A DNA stretch of 64,000 bases from Escallonia rubra (taxonomy: Eukaryota > Streptophyta > Magnoliopsida > Escalloniales > Escalloniaceae): positions 310,001 through 374,000 of the forward strand of contig JAVXUO010002044.1 of NCBI GenBank assembly GCA_033065855.1, read 5' to 3'. The position numbers were made by a program, and so were the translations under genes. The notes beneath the pieces were generated by a model. It did no database searches and had not been told where the DNA came from. It saw only the letters and a program-made list of their open reading frames with translations. Each line of letters begins with the position of its first letter. Position 1 is the stretch's first letter. Positions 1 through 29,100 of this stretch are shown one piece after another.

Positions 1-3000
1 CAATTGACACCTACATCACCCCTCACAGTAGCTGTGGCGAATGGAGCAAGGATTCAAAATACAGCAGCTTGTTTTTGGATTTGAATGGACTATGGGGAAA
101 CAATTATTCTCCACCGATGTTAAAATCTTGCCATTAGGAGGATGTGATTGCGTGTTGGGAGTGCAATGGCTTAAGGCCTTGAGTAGTGTACATTTTGATT
201 TTGCCCAACATACCATTGCTTTCCAATACTATGGCAAGAAAGTGAAGCTCCAAGGCAATGATGTGTTAGGGGTGTCGATTAAAATGATTTCTAGAGTAGC
301 CATGACTAAGTTGCTCAGTAATAACACTAGCAGCTTGTATGGTCAAGTTTTTACTGTCACTGCAGGCAACCAAACATGGGTTCTATCAACACGGGTTCAA
401 GCCTTAGTAACTGAATACACAGATGTATTTGAGGAGCCTTCTCAGCTTCCCCCTTGCAGACCGCAAGATCATAAGATTAATCTTAAGGAAGGAGCTCAAC
501 CTGTGAATATCAGACCGTATAGAGTATCTTATGTGCAGAAAAAGGAGATAGAAGATATCATCGACCAACTTCTGGCTACAGGTGTAATTCAGCCGAGTAA
601 TTCTTCTTTCGCTTCACCTGTGTTGTTAGTCATGAAAAAAGATGGAACGTGGAGGATGTGCGTGGACTATATGGAGTTAAACAAAATCACTTTGAAGGAT
701 AGATACCCTATACCAATTATTGATGAACTGTTAGATGAATTGCATGGTTCCAGTGTATACTCCAAGTTAGACTTAAGAAGCGGGTATCATCAAATAAGAA
801 TGGTGGAAGAGGACATACCTAAAACAGCCTTTAGAACTCATGTGGGGCACTACGAGTTTAGAGTGATGCCCTTTGGGCTCACTAACACCCCAGCAACCTT
901 TCAGAATTTGATGAATGAGGTGTTTAGGCCACACCTGAGGAAGTTCATTTTGGTATTCTTCGATGACATTCTTATTTATAGTCAGGACATGCCCACTCAC
1001 TTAGAGCATTTGAGAATTGTGTTACAATTGTTGAGAGATAACCATTTTTATGCCAAAATGAGTAAGTGTACTTTTGCACAGAGTAAAGTGGAGTACTTAG
1101 GGCACATTGTATCACATGAAGGGGTATCTGCTGATGAGAGTAAGATTGAAGCTATGATCCAGTGGCTGAGACCCCAATCTGTAAAGGACTTGAGGGGATT
1201 TTTGGGACTCACGGGCTATTACAGAAAGTTCGTAGCTAATTATGGTGCAATCAGTAGGCCTCTAACAACACTCCTCAAGAAAAATGCCTTACTTTGAGAC
1301 TCTGCAGCTGACCAAGCCTTTTCTTACCTCAAACAGGCTATGGCTTCAACTCCCGTGCTGGGCCTACCTAATTTTTCACAACCATTTGAAGTCGAGACAG
1401 ATGCAAACAATTGGGGAATAGGGGTTGTTCTCATGCAAAATGGAAGACCACTTGCTTACTATAGCAATGCCTTGGGAACCAAGAATGCTGGGTTGTCTAC
1501 ATATGAGAAGGAACTCCTTGCTGTGGTACAGGCAGTGACCAAATGGAATACTTATCTCAGTCATCAGCCTTTCATATTGAGAACCGACCATTGCAGCTTG
1601 AAGTACCTTCTAGGGCAAAGAGTTACTTCAATGTTACAGCAAAAATTCCTTTCCAAACTACTGGGATATGAGTTCCAAATTCAGTATAAGAAGGGGGTAG
1701 ATAATGGTGTTGCGGATGCATTGTCCAGATTGCCTGAACCGTCAGCTGCCTTGGAATGTGCAGCTATTACTACATTTGTTCATACCTGGGCCCAAGAAAT
1801 CCAAGCGAGCCTAAATGAGGACATTGTAGCTCAACAACACATACAAATGCTACTGCTAGATCCCATGGCTACCAGCTTTTACTCTTACAATGAAGGGATA
1901 CTCAAATACAAGGGCAAGGTATATGTGGGGGCCAGCACCCAACTAAGGAAGCAAATCCTGGCTGAATTACATGGTGGACGGAGTAGGGGTCACTCAGGAA
2001 CCAAGGCAACTTACCAAAGAATTTCGGAGTTATTCTATTGGCCTGGTATGCGGCAAGAAATACAGGAGGAAGTAAGTCAATGTGATGTGTGCCAACGGAA
2101 TAAGACTGAGAACGTTAAAATGCCAGGTTTACTTCAACCCCTACCTATACCAGATCAGTTGTGGACTCATTTAACCATGGACTTCATTGAAGGACTCCCC
2201 AATTCTGAAGGTAAGAGTGTGATTTAGTGGTGGTAGATAGGCTAAGTAAATATGCACATTTCTTAGCACTATCTTACCCATTTACAGCTGAATCAGTAGC
2301 CCAAATATTCTTTGATCAAGTGGTTAGGCTTCATGGCCTACCAAATTCTGTGGTCAGTGATAGGGATAAGGTTTTCCTTTCCCAATTTTGGCAGCAACTG
2401 TTCAAGATGATGGGTACTACCCTTGCTATGAGTACTGCGTACCACCCTGAAACCGATGGCCAAACTGAAAGAGTCAATAGGTGTTTGGAAAATTACTTGA
2501 GGTGTATGACAGGCCATAGACCAAAACAGTGGGTAAAATGGTTGTCCCTGGCTGAAATTTGGTATAATACAAGCTTCCATAGGTCATTGTAGACCACTCA
2601 TTTCAAAGCATTGTATGGATATAAGCCAAAGGTACTGGGGTTGACTCAACTGGAATCTACAGGCATAACTCCCTTGGACTTTTACTTAAAAGGTAGGATG
2701 GATATGATACAACACCTCAAGGCTAATTTGGTGGAGGCACATAATCGCATGAAACAGTATGTGGATGCTCACAGGACAGAGAGAGAATTTACAGTGGGGG
2801 ACTTGGTTTACCTCAAGCTTCAACCATATAGACAGACTACCATAGATATGAGGAAGAATTTAAAACTTTCTCCCAAATTTTATGGACCCTATGAGGTGTT
2901 GGAAAGAATTGGAGCTGTAGTTAATAAACTAAAGCTGCCCGATACCTCACTGGTACACCCAATATTCCATGTATCCTTATTGAAGAAGAAGATTGGGTCT

Positions 3001-3357
3001 AACATCACTCCATCTCCTGAGCTACCCTACACCAATATTGAAGGTCAATTTTTTATGGAACCGTTAGTTATATTAGACATGCGGTTAATTCAGAGGAATC
3101 ATGCTTCCATCACTCAAGTTTTGGTGAAATGGTCCAATTTGGCGGATGGCAATGGAACCTGGGAGGACTGGGACACGATTAAGGCCCAATTTCCAAATTT
3201 TGATCCTTGGGGACAAGGATCAATTCAAGAGGAAGAGAATGTTGTGCCCGCCAAGGCGCGAGCTCCAATTAAGATTCGGATCAAGTGCCGGCCGGTGATG
3301 GTAGAATCTACCGAAGAAGTTCCACAATCAGGGGTGGCATCAACGGTTGCGATTTGA
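1..3357 (+). pseudogene. Broken chromovirus pol (PR-RT-RH-INT-chromodomain)
   Basis: The plus-strand reading runs through the protease tail (about 20-240), RT (about 480-1000, with VDYMELNK, LDLRSGYHQI and MPFGL blocks), RNase H (1380-1620, around ETDAN and YEKELLAVV), the integrase zinc motif (HGG..GH and C..C, 1965-2100), the DDE core ([19 protein letters not shown]) and the chromodomain (3060-3220, VKWSNL and GTWEDWD). The RT active site is FFDD (956-967) instead of the usual Y[VL]DD. Lesions seen: an extra T in the T-run 72-76, TGA at 1295-1297 where the family has Trp, loss of one T near 2223-2225, and TAG at 2590-2592. The pol domains continue in order across every lesion, so these are mutations and not gene boundaries. 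Confidence 0.92.
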
Positions 3358-3400
3358 AGGTGAAAACGCGCAACAAGTGAATGGTGAAAGATCAAGCGCA

Positions 3401-3754
3401 TGTGGCATGCCACGTCACAGCACAAGGCTTAGTTGGCAGCTTAGGTGTCTAAATAAAGCTAGCTGTCTTATTCCAGTTGGCTTATTAGTTAACAATAAAA
3501 TTGAGTCGTGGACCATTCGTTAATGGGCAGGTGTTCCTTCTGTTGGAACCGAAATCTGTTTAAAATTCTGTTTGTTGAGAGTTTGTTAGGAAAGAGAGAT
3601 AAGGTGGGTATAACAGAGACGGGGAGGCCCAGTGTAACGCATGAAATCATTCAGTTAATGAAAATTCTCTTCTTCCTCTATAATTCTTCTTCTTCTCTGC
3701 TAGTTTTCTTCTAACTCCATGAGAAATTAGTTGTAGCAACTCCTGCATTTGCTA
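3401..3754 (+). repeat. Presumed 3' LTR of the chromovirus
   Basis: It begins TGTGGCATGC just after a purine-rich stretch (about 3379-3392) that may be the polypurine tract, and ends TTTGCTACA. The right boundary is supported because the DUF4283-like reading on the minus strand starts immediately beyond it. The left boundary is a judgement, since the 5' LTR is outside the window and cannot be compared. Confidence 0.5.
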
Positions 3755-4035
3755 CACAAACATTCCAAATCAAGTGCATCCAAAAAGTGAAAAGCATAAA
3801 AATCACCAACGACTTCTACATCCACCGTTCCCAGAAGACGCCAGTGTTGACGCATTGCCTGCTTAATCAAAGTTAAGAGGAAAACTTGTTTGTCAATAAA
3901 CTTGCCAACCAGAGTATTAGACCACCTCAATTTTTCAGACGAAAGGAGATCCTGGTTGATGGAGACGAGGTGCCCACAGCGCTCCAGCACGGGAATATCC
4001 TCCAAGTTGGAGGACTCAAAGCTAGAATTGGACAT
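3755..4035 (-). pseudogene. DUF4283-like retroelement fragment
   Basis: The minus-strand reading from 4035 contains EKLRWSNTLVGKF, then an aliphatic and basic stretch and VDVEVVGDFYAFHFLDA. This is the pattern of the DUF4283 domain common in plant LINE-related and CCHC zinc-knuckle proteins. It stops at about 3760, exactly where the chromovirus LTR ends, so the right part of the domain was cut off by that insertion. No CCHC knuckle is visible. Family assignment is from pattern recognition only. Confidence 0.5.
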
Positions 4036-4519
4036 AGAAGCAGGAAGGCGCTAATTCCTCTTTGCGGTGAAACGGAGTTGGACAAAGAGACGAGCCTGAA
4101 GCAGGAAACCCTAGAAACAACAAACAAATCGCACACAGATTCGCCTACTAAGTAGGACAAAAGAGACTCAGAACGAAGTCTTTCACTTGTCTTACTTCCA
4201 TACTATTCTAGATCCGACGTGAGATATCACGTAATAAGTCATTACGTTGTAAAACTATTGTTCCCACCCTGTCTTGGCTACACCTATAGGCCCACTGGGG
4301 GTCCTAATTCTCATGACACGTCGGCATATTCAACGGTCAACTTTCCAACGCTCACAAGCCGATCAAAGCGACGCATGCTCAAGTAGCGTGCATTTTCCCT
4401 TTATGAAGCAGCCTTGGTGTGCCTTCCCCCTTAAGGGGGTCGGCCACCTTAAGGGGTCGGCCACCCTGAAGGGTCGGCCACCTTAGGGGGTCAGCCACCC
4501 TGGGGGGTCGGCCACTTAC

Positions 4520-5190
4520 CTTGATGACTGACTACCGTCGTTCGCGCGTCGCAGTCGCGACTCTCGTCACCCGCGCGCCATCTCAGCGACCCTCGTCGCC
4601 AGCACGCCATCTCCGCGACCCTCGTCGCCAGCGCGTCATCTCCGCGACCTTCGTCGCCGCGAGCCATCTTCGCGAACTTCATCGCCCGTATTCGCGCGCC
4701 AGCTCCGCGACTCTCGTCGCCCGCGCGCTATCTCTGTGACCTTCGTCACCCGCGTCCGCACGACGGCTCTACGACTCTTGTCGCCCGTACACCATCTCTG
4801 CAACATCGTCGCCATCTCCGCGACCTTCGTCGCCCGCGTCCGCGTGACAGCTCTGCGACTCTTGTCGCCTGCACGCCAGCTTCGCGACTCTCGTCGCCCG
4901 CGTGCCCTCTTCGTGACCTTCGTCGCCCGTGTCCGCTCGCCAGCTCCGCACACCCGTCGCCGCTCTCATGCACAATTCTCATGCTACGTGCCCCTGACAC
5001 CAAGTATCGTCCCGCGACACTCGTCGCCGCTCTCATGCACCATTCTCATGCTACGTACCCCAGACACCATGTATCGTCCCGCGACACTCGTCGCCGTTCT
5101 CATGCACCAATCTCATGCTACGTACCCCCGGCACCAAGTATCGTCCCGCGACACTCGTCGTCGCTCTCATGCACTATTCTCATGATACAT
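4520..5190 (+). repeat. Two adjacent minisatellites in LTR A
   Basis: 4520-4960 is built of short, irregular units of about 29-36 bp around a CGACCCTCGTCGCC core. 4967-5190 is a cleaner array with a 67-bp period: the unit start ATTCTCATGCTACGT recurs at about 4974 and 5041. A related 67-bp array occurs in LTR C (41930-42600). The open frames crossing these repeats are by-products of GC-rich repetition. Confidence 0.8.
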
Positions 5191-5389
5191 GCCCCCCGGG
5201 CACCACGTCATGCGCACCTTGCCTTGGTCGTGGAACATGCTTCGACCCACTCTCCGGAGTGTGCAGCATTCTGTAGGGATATGCGACTCCTCCGGGACAC
5301 TATCTCTGCTAGGGAGCTCTTCAACTCCCCTTCCGCCAGGTAGACGGCTCCTCCGGGATGCTACCTTGACGCGCTCTGAGTGCTCCGAC

Positions 5390-6510
5390 ACTAGAACCCC
5401 TCGCGGCGGGACGAGCTCACAACCCTAAAGCCCTCGCCCGCTCAATCAAATGGCGGGCTCCAGCCCTCGCGGCGGGACGGGCTCACAACTTTAAAGCCCT
5501 CGCCGACACAATCAACCAGGGGCTCCGGCCCTTGCCGGCTCAATCAACTGACGGGCTCCAGCCCTCGCGGCGGGACGAGCTCGCAACCCTAAAGCCCTCG
5601 TCGGTTTAATAACCTGACGGGCTCCAGCCCTCGCGGCAGGACGGGCTCGCAACCCTAAAGCCCTCGCCGACTCAATCAAATGGCGGGCTCTGACCCTCGC
5701 GGCGGGACGGGCTCAGAACCCTAAAGCCCTCGCCAGCACAATCAACCGAGGGCTCTGGCCTTCGCCAGCTCAATCAACTGACGGGCTCCAGCCCTCACGG
5801 TGGGATGGGCTCGTAACCCTAAAGCCCTCGTCGGCTCAATCAACTGACGGGCTCCGGCCCTCGCGGCGGGACGGGCTCGTAACCCTAAAGCCCTCGCTGG
5901 CTCAATCAACTGACAGGGCTCCGGCCCTTGCGGCAGGACGGGCTCGTATCCCTAAAGCCCTCGCTGGCTCAATCAACTGACAGGGCTCCGGCCCTCGCGA
6001 CAAGACGGGCTCGCAACCCTAAAGCTCTCGCCGGCTCAATCCATTGACGGGCTCCGGCCCTCGCGGTGGGACGGGCTCGCAACCCTAAAGCCCTCGCCAG
6101 CTCAATCAACTGAACGGGCTCTGGCCCTTACGACAGGACGGGCTCGCAACCCTAAAGCCCTCGTCGGCTCAATCAACTGACGGGCTCCGGCCCTCGCGGC
6201 GGGACGGGCTCGCAACCCTAAAGCCCTCACCGGCTCAATCAACTGACGGGCTCCGGTCCTCGCGGCGGGACGGGCTCGCAACCCTAAAGCCCTCGCCGGC
6301 TCAATCAATTGACGGGCTCTGGCCCTCGCGGCTGGACGGGCTCACAACCCTAAAGCCCTCGCCGGCTCAATCAACTGACGGGCTCTGGCCCTCGCGGCGG
6401 GATGGGCTCGCAACCCTAAGGCCTTCGCGGGCATAATCAACCGGAGGCTCCGGCCTTCGCAACAAGGATGGGCTTACAACCCTAAGGCCATCGCCGGCAC
6501 AATCACCCGA
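5390..6510 (+). repeat. Minisatellite of about 67 bp, roughly 17 copies, in LTR A
   Basis: The units share GACGGGCTCCGGCCCTCG, then GGGACGGGCTCGCAACCC, TAAAGCCCTCGCCGG and CTCAATCAACT. Copies differ by point changes and single-base indels. A shorter version of the same array lies in LTR C (42610-43030). LTR B and both LTRs of the complete element lack it, so copy number here explains most of the LTR length difference. Confidence 0.88.
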
Positions 6511-6955
6511 CGGACTCACGGGGGGCTCCGCTCGTAGTGCTCCAGCACGAGAACCCTTCGCCACGGACTCTGAGCATTGAGCTGTGAGCATGGCCGCTCA
6601 TGTTACCATTAATCATCGACACCGCTAGGGCAATGACCCCCAGGTCACTCTGGGACGGGAGTAGGTCCTCGGAGGGCATCGCGCTTAGTCCGTCTGGCAG
6701 TTGGCTACAGGGGCAACCCTCGCCGCTGTCAGGATCTCCGCGCGTCTCTTGACGCATCTCGTGGGATTCAGTAAAGGGCTTGGACCGGAGGCTGGGGCAA
6801 TGGGCTACTCTGACCATACTACCACGGTATGGTCAGTCTCCTCAGACAGGCAGAAAGATGCTGCAAGGGCAGGGCAACACGAACTCAGGGACCGGCAATT
6901 CGTCGGACAATCAATACTGTGGGACCCCCTCCGGCAACTTGTCACTCCCGGAGGA

Positions 6956-6967
6956 CGACACGTGTCG
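6956..6967. promoter_or_regulatory. Palindromic G-box/ABRE-like site in LTR A
   Basis: A 12-bp perfect palindrome with the core ACACGTGT, in the part of the LTR that corresponds to U3 of the complete element. G-box cores of this kind bind bZIP and bHLH factors in plants. Whether it acts on the downstream BSK2 gene is unknown. Confidence 0.4.
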
Positions 6968-7341
6968 ACCGATGACACGCGCTCATTTGTGCCTAAGTGG
7001 ACTTTTGAGTTTATTCAAAGATCTCTTTCTCATTTGATATTTTCACTTTCTCTCTCTAAAACTCATTCTCTCTGAATTTCTAGTGAGAGAAAAACATTCG
7101 GACTCTTGACGTTGGACCATTGACGTTGCCCTTTGACGTGGACTGTCGACTACCGCCCCTGTTCGTCGTCACCCTGCTTGCGCGGCGCTGCCAGTCTTCG
7201 CGACCTGCCTGGGGAGCCTTTCTCTTAACCCTTACTTCATCCTTGTTGTCTCCCACTTTGCCTACTTGGACGCCAAGTCAGACTGCATCCATTGTGACAC
7301 CTCTATGTGGCAACGGACCATCTTTCCTCGGCAACAACTAT

Positions 7342-9180
7342 AAGTTGGAATGAAATTTAACAACGGTCCAAAATACTTTTTAGAGCTCTTACCATATATG
7401 ACATGACATGAAAATATCTTTTGTAAAACACATTCCATGCAATAGTAACAAAAAAAAAATAGAAAATCAATAATAAATCCTTTTCCGGACGCAGTTAAAC
7501 ATACATGCACAAACCTTGGATTGAAAACAAATATGACAAAAGTGAAAATACAAAGTCAATTTGCTAATTAGATATGAGGTGCGATACACAGTCTTAATTT
7601 CTCTATTTCTAATTTTGGAGGAAAATTGAACCCAATTGATCAAGGAAATCAAGAATCGTGTTGTTATTAAGGTTCTTATCCCCCTAATTGGAATTTTGAA
7701 AACCTAGAATCCAAGTGACCATAATAAAGAGACCAAGAATAGAATCGTCAAGAAAATGGTATTCATAAAGGAAAAAGGCAAAAAAGGAACACTAGATTTC
7801 CGATGAGAAAACAATACAAAGGTCCATATGTTCTCAGCCTCCCCGTATTTTGATACGCTGTGGTACCACCCATTTAACAGCAAAGTACCGGTATAATTCT
7901 TTAATCCATGTGTAGTAACGAGTTTGATAAGGCCCGAATTCAAGAAGTTTGAATTTTACTACTAATATGATTGGTGTGATTAGGTAATTCCATAGTGGTC
8001 AATTGAAGAGCAGGCCAAAATTTAGGAAGTTTAAATGTTATTCCTAATATAATGATATGATTGGTGTGCTTAGATAATTCCTTAATGGTCAATTAAAGAG
8101 CTCGTAGATATATGGGCTTAAACGTGTGTGCTTTAGTTTTGAACGACAGTGAAATTATGAGCTTGCTTAAAGGTAAGCCTATAAAAGTTACGGGCTTATG
8201 TCCATGTTTTAGGTTATGGAACTATGTAGTGAAGTCAGCTCAAGGTTTCGCAATGCTAAGCCAAATAAGCAATTATCAGTCTCGCAATCTCTCATAAAAG
8301 CACACACCATTTTAAGCCAAATACTTCTCAGGTGTATGTTGTGCGGTTTGGTGAGAAATTACAATTTAAGAATTTAACATGTCATTCCTAAGGCGCCAAA
8401 TATGACTTCACCGTAGTAGCAAAACTGCAGTTATAAGTCTCATTATTTCAAAATAAACTTTAATATAAAGTGATAGGTATAACGTGGTACAACCAATGCA
8501 TAAGATGAAATAATATAATAATTTGTTAACCACTTATAGTTTGATATACAAAACCATATTTATCGTTCTCGCACTCAATATTTTATCTGATATTCGACGC
8601 AATCCCACCTTTGTGTATGCTTGACTAATATTTTTCCATTCAGAGAAACTGTTTGTAGTAACATCTGGAGAGCTACTCTTCCAAAGCCCGTAAGGTGGCT
8701 TGTGTACGTAAAAAGTCCCAAGGATTCCAATCTCTAATAGAAGAGAATCTGATTAGAAAGTACAGCGAGAAAAAGAAAGAAACCTTTTACTTGAACTCCT
8801 TTTACTTGAACTACTGCTGACGCAAAGATGCAAGTGATGTAACGGCAGTTCCTCTCCTTCTCTGTGTGTGTCCCCTCTCTCTCTCTCTGCATCTCTCTCT
8901 CTCTACGCCTCTTCACGTGCTTGTCTTCGACTTATCATGTGACGCCCCATGCTCTGAGTGCTCTAATCATAACCCCTGTACGGTCCACTCACCCAAGTCT
9001 TAGTGTGTGTATTCCTCTCTTTTTCTCGCTCAACTCACCTGAATGCTCTCACTGGTCGGCTCACTCACTCTCATTGACCGCAAAGTCACTCTTTTTTCTC
9101 CAAGATTCGACATACCCAGGGAGGGTTGTACTGTATAGAGACTCTGCTTGTGGGCAGTTTCGTCTATGTAGATTGTAAGA
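7342..9180. other. Region between LTR A and BSK2, with its promoter and 5' leader
   Basis: AT-rich sequence with no open frame worth calling. It must hold the BSK2 promoter, but no convincing TATA box is visible. The last 300 bases contain a CT-rich tract (8872-8905), common in plant 5' leaders. A diverged direct repeat occupies 7932-8101. Confidence 0.6.
7932..8101 (+). repeat. Diverged tandem duplication, about 80 bp, upstream of BSK2
   Basis: Both copies read GGCC, then AATT with AGTTT, TATGATTGGTGTG, a TTAGATAATTCC-like block, TGGTCAATT and AAGAGC. One copy ends near 8012 and the other near 8101. An inserted ATATAATG-like stretch distinguishes the second. Confidence 0.7.
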
Positions 9181-26150
<16,970 letters not shown>

Positions 26151-29100
26151 ATTATGATCCCGTGCTCGAGGTCAGACCAATGAGAATCCATCCTCGGAAA
26201 AGAACTTATGCCATGGTAGTTCCATATAGAGAAACGTATAAAAGCACCCGAGTAGCAAAGGCTTAGCGCTAGTTATCTAGCAAAGCCATTAGGTTTATGG
26301 ACTTCTACCCTGTAGCTTCTAGTGTCGAGTATTTATGGCATATCGGTGTGGGATGTGGCAAAAGAAGGAAGTGTATATCTCAGCTGTGGTTAGGCCTCAG
26401 ATTCTACCTTGATAAAGGACTTAAATCATGCTTTTTGACATAGAAATTGCGCCAGAAATCTAGGTTGTTGAAAACAAAATATGAAAGGAGCGAGCACGAT
26501 AAAATTTGGAAGCCGCACTATAAGCACGCACAAGAAACTTCCAAGGGCAAATGTAGTTTGCAATCAAGCCTACGACAAATTGTTCCTCACACAAGAAGTC
26601 TTATTTTCAAAACTTTATTGCGGGACTTCTTGAAGTCATATTAATCATGACGGGGAGGCCTTTTTTAGCGACATTTAAAGGCGGCATCCGGCAAACTGAA
26701 AGGTCGTCAAATATTATATATATAGTTGGTCAGGATTGCATCAACCCTATCTTTGTGCAAGCTGTAGGCTTAGCTTTACGGTACACCTAGTCAGCATTTC
26801 AGAGGCTTACGGCACCAAAGATCAAATTAGTCCATCCCCAGTTACCAAAAAGGAAGACAAAAGCAGGCAAGTTGCAGCTATGATGGCTGCCAGATGATAA
26901 GCACTTTATTTGAAGATATTTTGTTCTGCTTATATAATGAACGTGACGTTTTGACCAGATTTTGTAGAGTGATAAGGCGTGCATGAATTGAATACGAGAC
27001 TTTGCTTTTCAAAGTCCCCATGAGTGCTTCAGTTTGGAAAGTGAAGATGAACGCAAAGTCTAACCTACCAATTTGGATTTTTCTTCTAAAATGACTGCCA
27101 ACCACGTTCACTTTTATGGCTCAAACTACAGGCACCAGCTCTCTGTAGCATCAATGGTTTTTATCTTCTCATATATTAATATTGACTTTTTCCGTATAGT
27201 TATCTTTTCTATTTTATTTTAGAACAATAATGGTACACCTCTCTTAAAAGGAAAGAAGAAAAACAAAATATATTTTGTTTTCTTTAAAAAAAGTACAATT
27301 CAAACTTGTGATAAATTCAGGTCCTAATAATAGGTAGGTGGAGCTGCAAATTTAGAGAGACATGGGTGGTCAAGCAACTTATGCACAACGAACATCCATG
27401 GCCAACTTAAACTTGGGTTGGCCAAACAATAACGTCACAAAGATTCACAAAATATGTAACCATGTCAAAATATGCACCTCCTATGCTACCGCAATTTCCC
27501 AATTAAGTGCCAAAAATGTGCCAAGAACGACAACCTCTTAGAAAACGCACGGAAAGTGTATATATATATTTTTTTGGGGGTGGGGGGTGGGTGTTGATAA
27601 TCTAAAATGCTAGACTATTTGGACTTCAAGCGCACCCCAATCAATGGTAACAACGTAGCCAATTGTGACTTCGGGAAGTTTTTCCCAATAGGAACTTGAC
27701 CCCATCACACAAATATCAGACTATGATAGCTGGTGTTATTTGCTTGTAGCCTTGTACAACTATATGTAGATCGATGGTTTCCTTTCAAACAACTTTTGTG
27801 CGCCTGAAGTATGTGGACTAACTGACTAAGCAGTCGCAAAGAATTCCAAAGGCTACGGGATACCATGGCCCCTCTGCATCTGTCCCTAGGCGGACCACTT
27901 CGGTATCAAGTTGAGTGTTCCTTTAATTTTCATTGTTTTTCTTTGCCGGCCTAGTGGTATACATATCTTTTGCTTGGTACCCTAAAAAAATCTTAAAGAC
28001 GTTTTAGGTTAATTCAAAAGCATATTTGAAGGAAGAATAAGCCCCACCAAGTATAAAAGACAAATCCATCACTTAGTTTTAGTTGTTGTGGAGAGCAATT
28101 TGGCACTCAACCTCAAGTTGAACTAACATCAGGTGACGCTCAACCATTAAGAAACTACGGCATGAGGATGACAATAAAGAGCCTCCCAATTATGGAAAAC
28201 TGAATCATGGGCAAGAGGATGAGAGTATAAGTACGTAGTGAGTCTGTAACTGATATCATATTAGAGCTTGTTTGCCCAATTCAAAAGCATGCTCGAAAGA
28301 ATGATAAGTCTATCAAATAAATAAGAAGCAGATCCACCACTTATTTTTAGTCGGCATAAAATATATCTCTACAATAGACATCCAGGCCTCAGAAATCTAG
28401 TACCCCTTTAAAATGAGCTCCAACTCCAGGCCTTAGAAAACTGGTCACCTCTGCGCTTTCTAAAAAACAAGACTAGATAGCTTGAAGTTTGTTTGAAGAT
28501 ACAGTTAGTAATGTAATATTTGGAAACCATCAGCTAGTACATTAAAGTTTCACTTCAGCTGCTGCCCATCCATGGACAAGGCACTAATTGTCATACATAC
28601 ATACAATCCTGAAGTTGCTTAGAATATGGTAACTGCAATTAGGGCAAACTCCCCACTATTTATTTCGTATTACTGATTGAGCTCAGACTTCGACTACAAA
28701 ACCAGCGCCATTTGGCTGGAGAAAAGAGCTGGTGGCTCATATGTTCATAGTTTTCAACCAGAATCCATATACCAATTAGCCCTAATTAACAAACAAGAAC
28801 TATAAAGCCAATATAAAGAGGCCAAAGAAAGAATTTAAAAAAAAAAAAAAAAAACCTTCTCCAAACCCTTCCAAGGCACGAGTACCGTTTGGTTTCTGCT
28901 CGGTTATACATTCTAAAAAAGTTGCGCTAACCCTAGTAGCACAGCGGGTATTGTCAAATAATGCGTGCTTCGAAACATAGTTTTTTCCAATAATTATTAT
29001 CTAAAAGGTTTGAACAAAAATGAGGGATGCTCAAATTTGAAATTGAAGTACTCCTATTTATTGTGAAACAACTAGTCGAACACCAATTTTTTTTTTTTTT

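Larger units (their letters stand above)
1..3754 (+). mobile_element. Ty3/gypsy chromovirus retrotransposon, 3' part, degenerate
   Basis: The order is end of protease, reverse transcriptase, RNase H, integrase with zinc-binding and DDE parts, chromodomain, then a short presumed 3' LTR. That order and the chromodomain place it in the chromovirus branch of Ty3/gypsy. The short LTR and the chromodomain tail suggest a Reina-like lineage, but this is inference. The 5' LTR, gag and start of the protease lie left of the window. It carries at least four inactivating lesions, so it is a dead copy. The right end (GCTACA at 3749-3754) abuts a DUF4283-like remnant, so that remnant was probably the insertion target. 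Confidence 0.9.
4259..7336 (+). mobile_element. GC-rich solo LTR, copy A, with perfect TSD
   Basis: It starts TGTTCCCACCC and ends CGGCAACA. The 5-bp target duplication ACTAT lies at 4254-4258 and 7337-7341. Its 3' portion (about 6590-7336) matches the LTRs of the complete element at 44355-52971 in reverse orientation, and the solo LTR at 40619-43794. No gag, PBS or second LTR is present, so it is a solo LTR left by LTR-LTR recombination. At 3078 bp it is long because of internal minisatellites (4520-4960, 4967-5190, 5390-6510). It lies about 1.8 kb upstream of the BSK2 start codon. Confidence 0.9.

Noticed and set aside
4491-5428. Several overlapping open frames in GC-rich DNA
   Set aside because: They lie inside the minisatellites of solo LTR A and have no conserved features.
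5390-6510. Possible CRISPR array or centromeric satellite
   Set aside because: The units are head-to-tail with no unique spacers, and the array is bounded inside an LTR with target duplications, so it is an LTR minisatellite.
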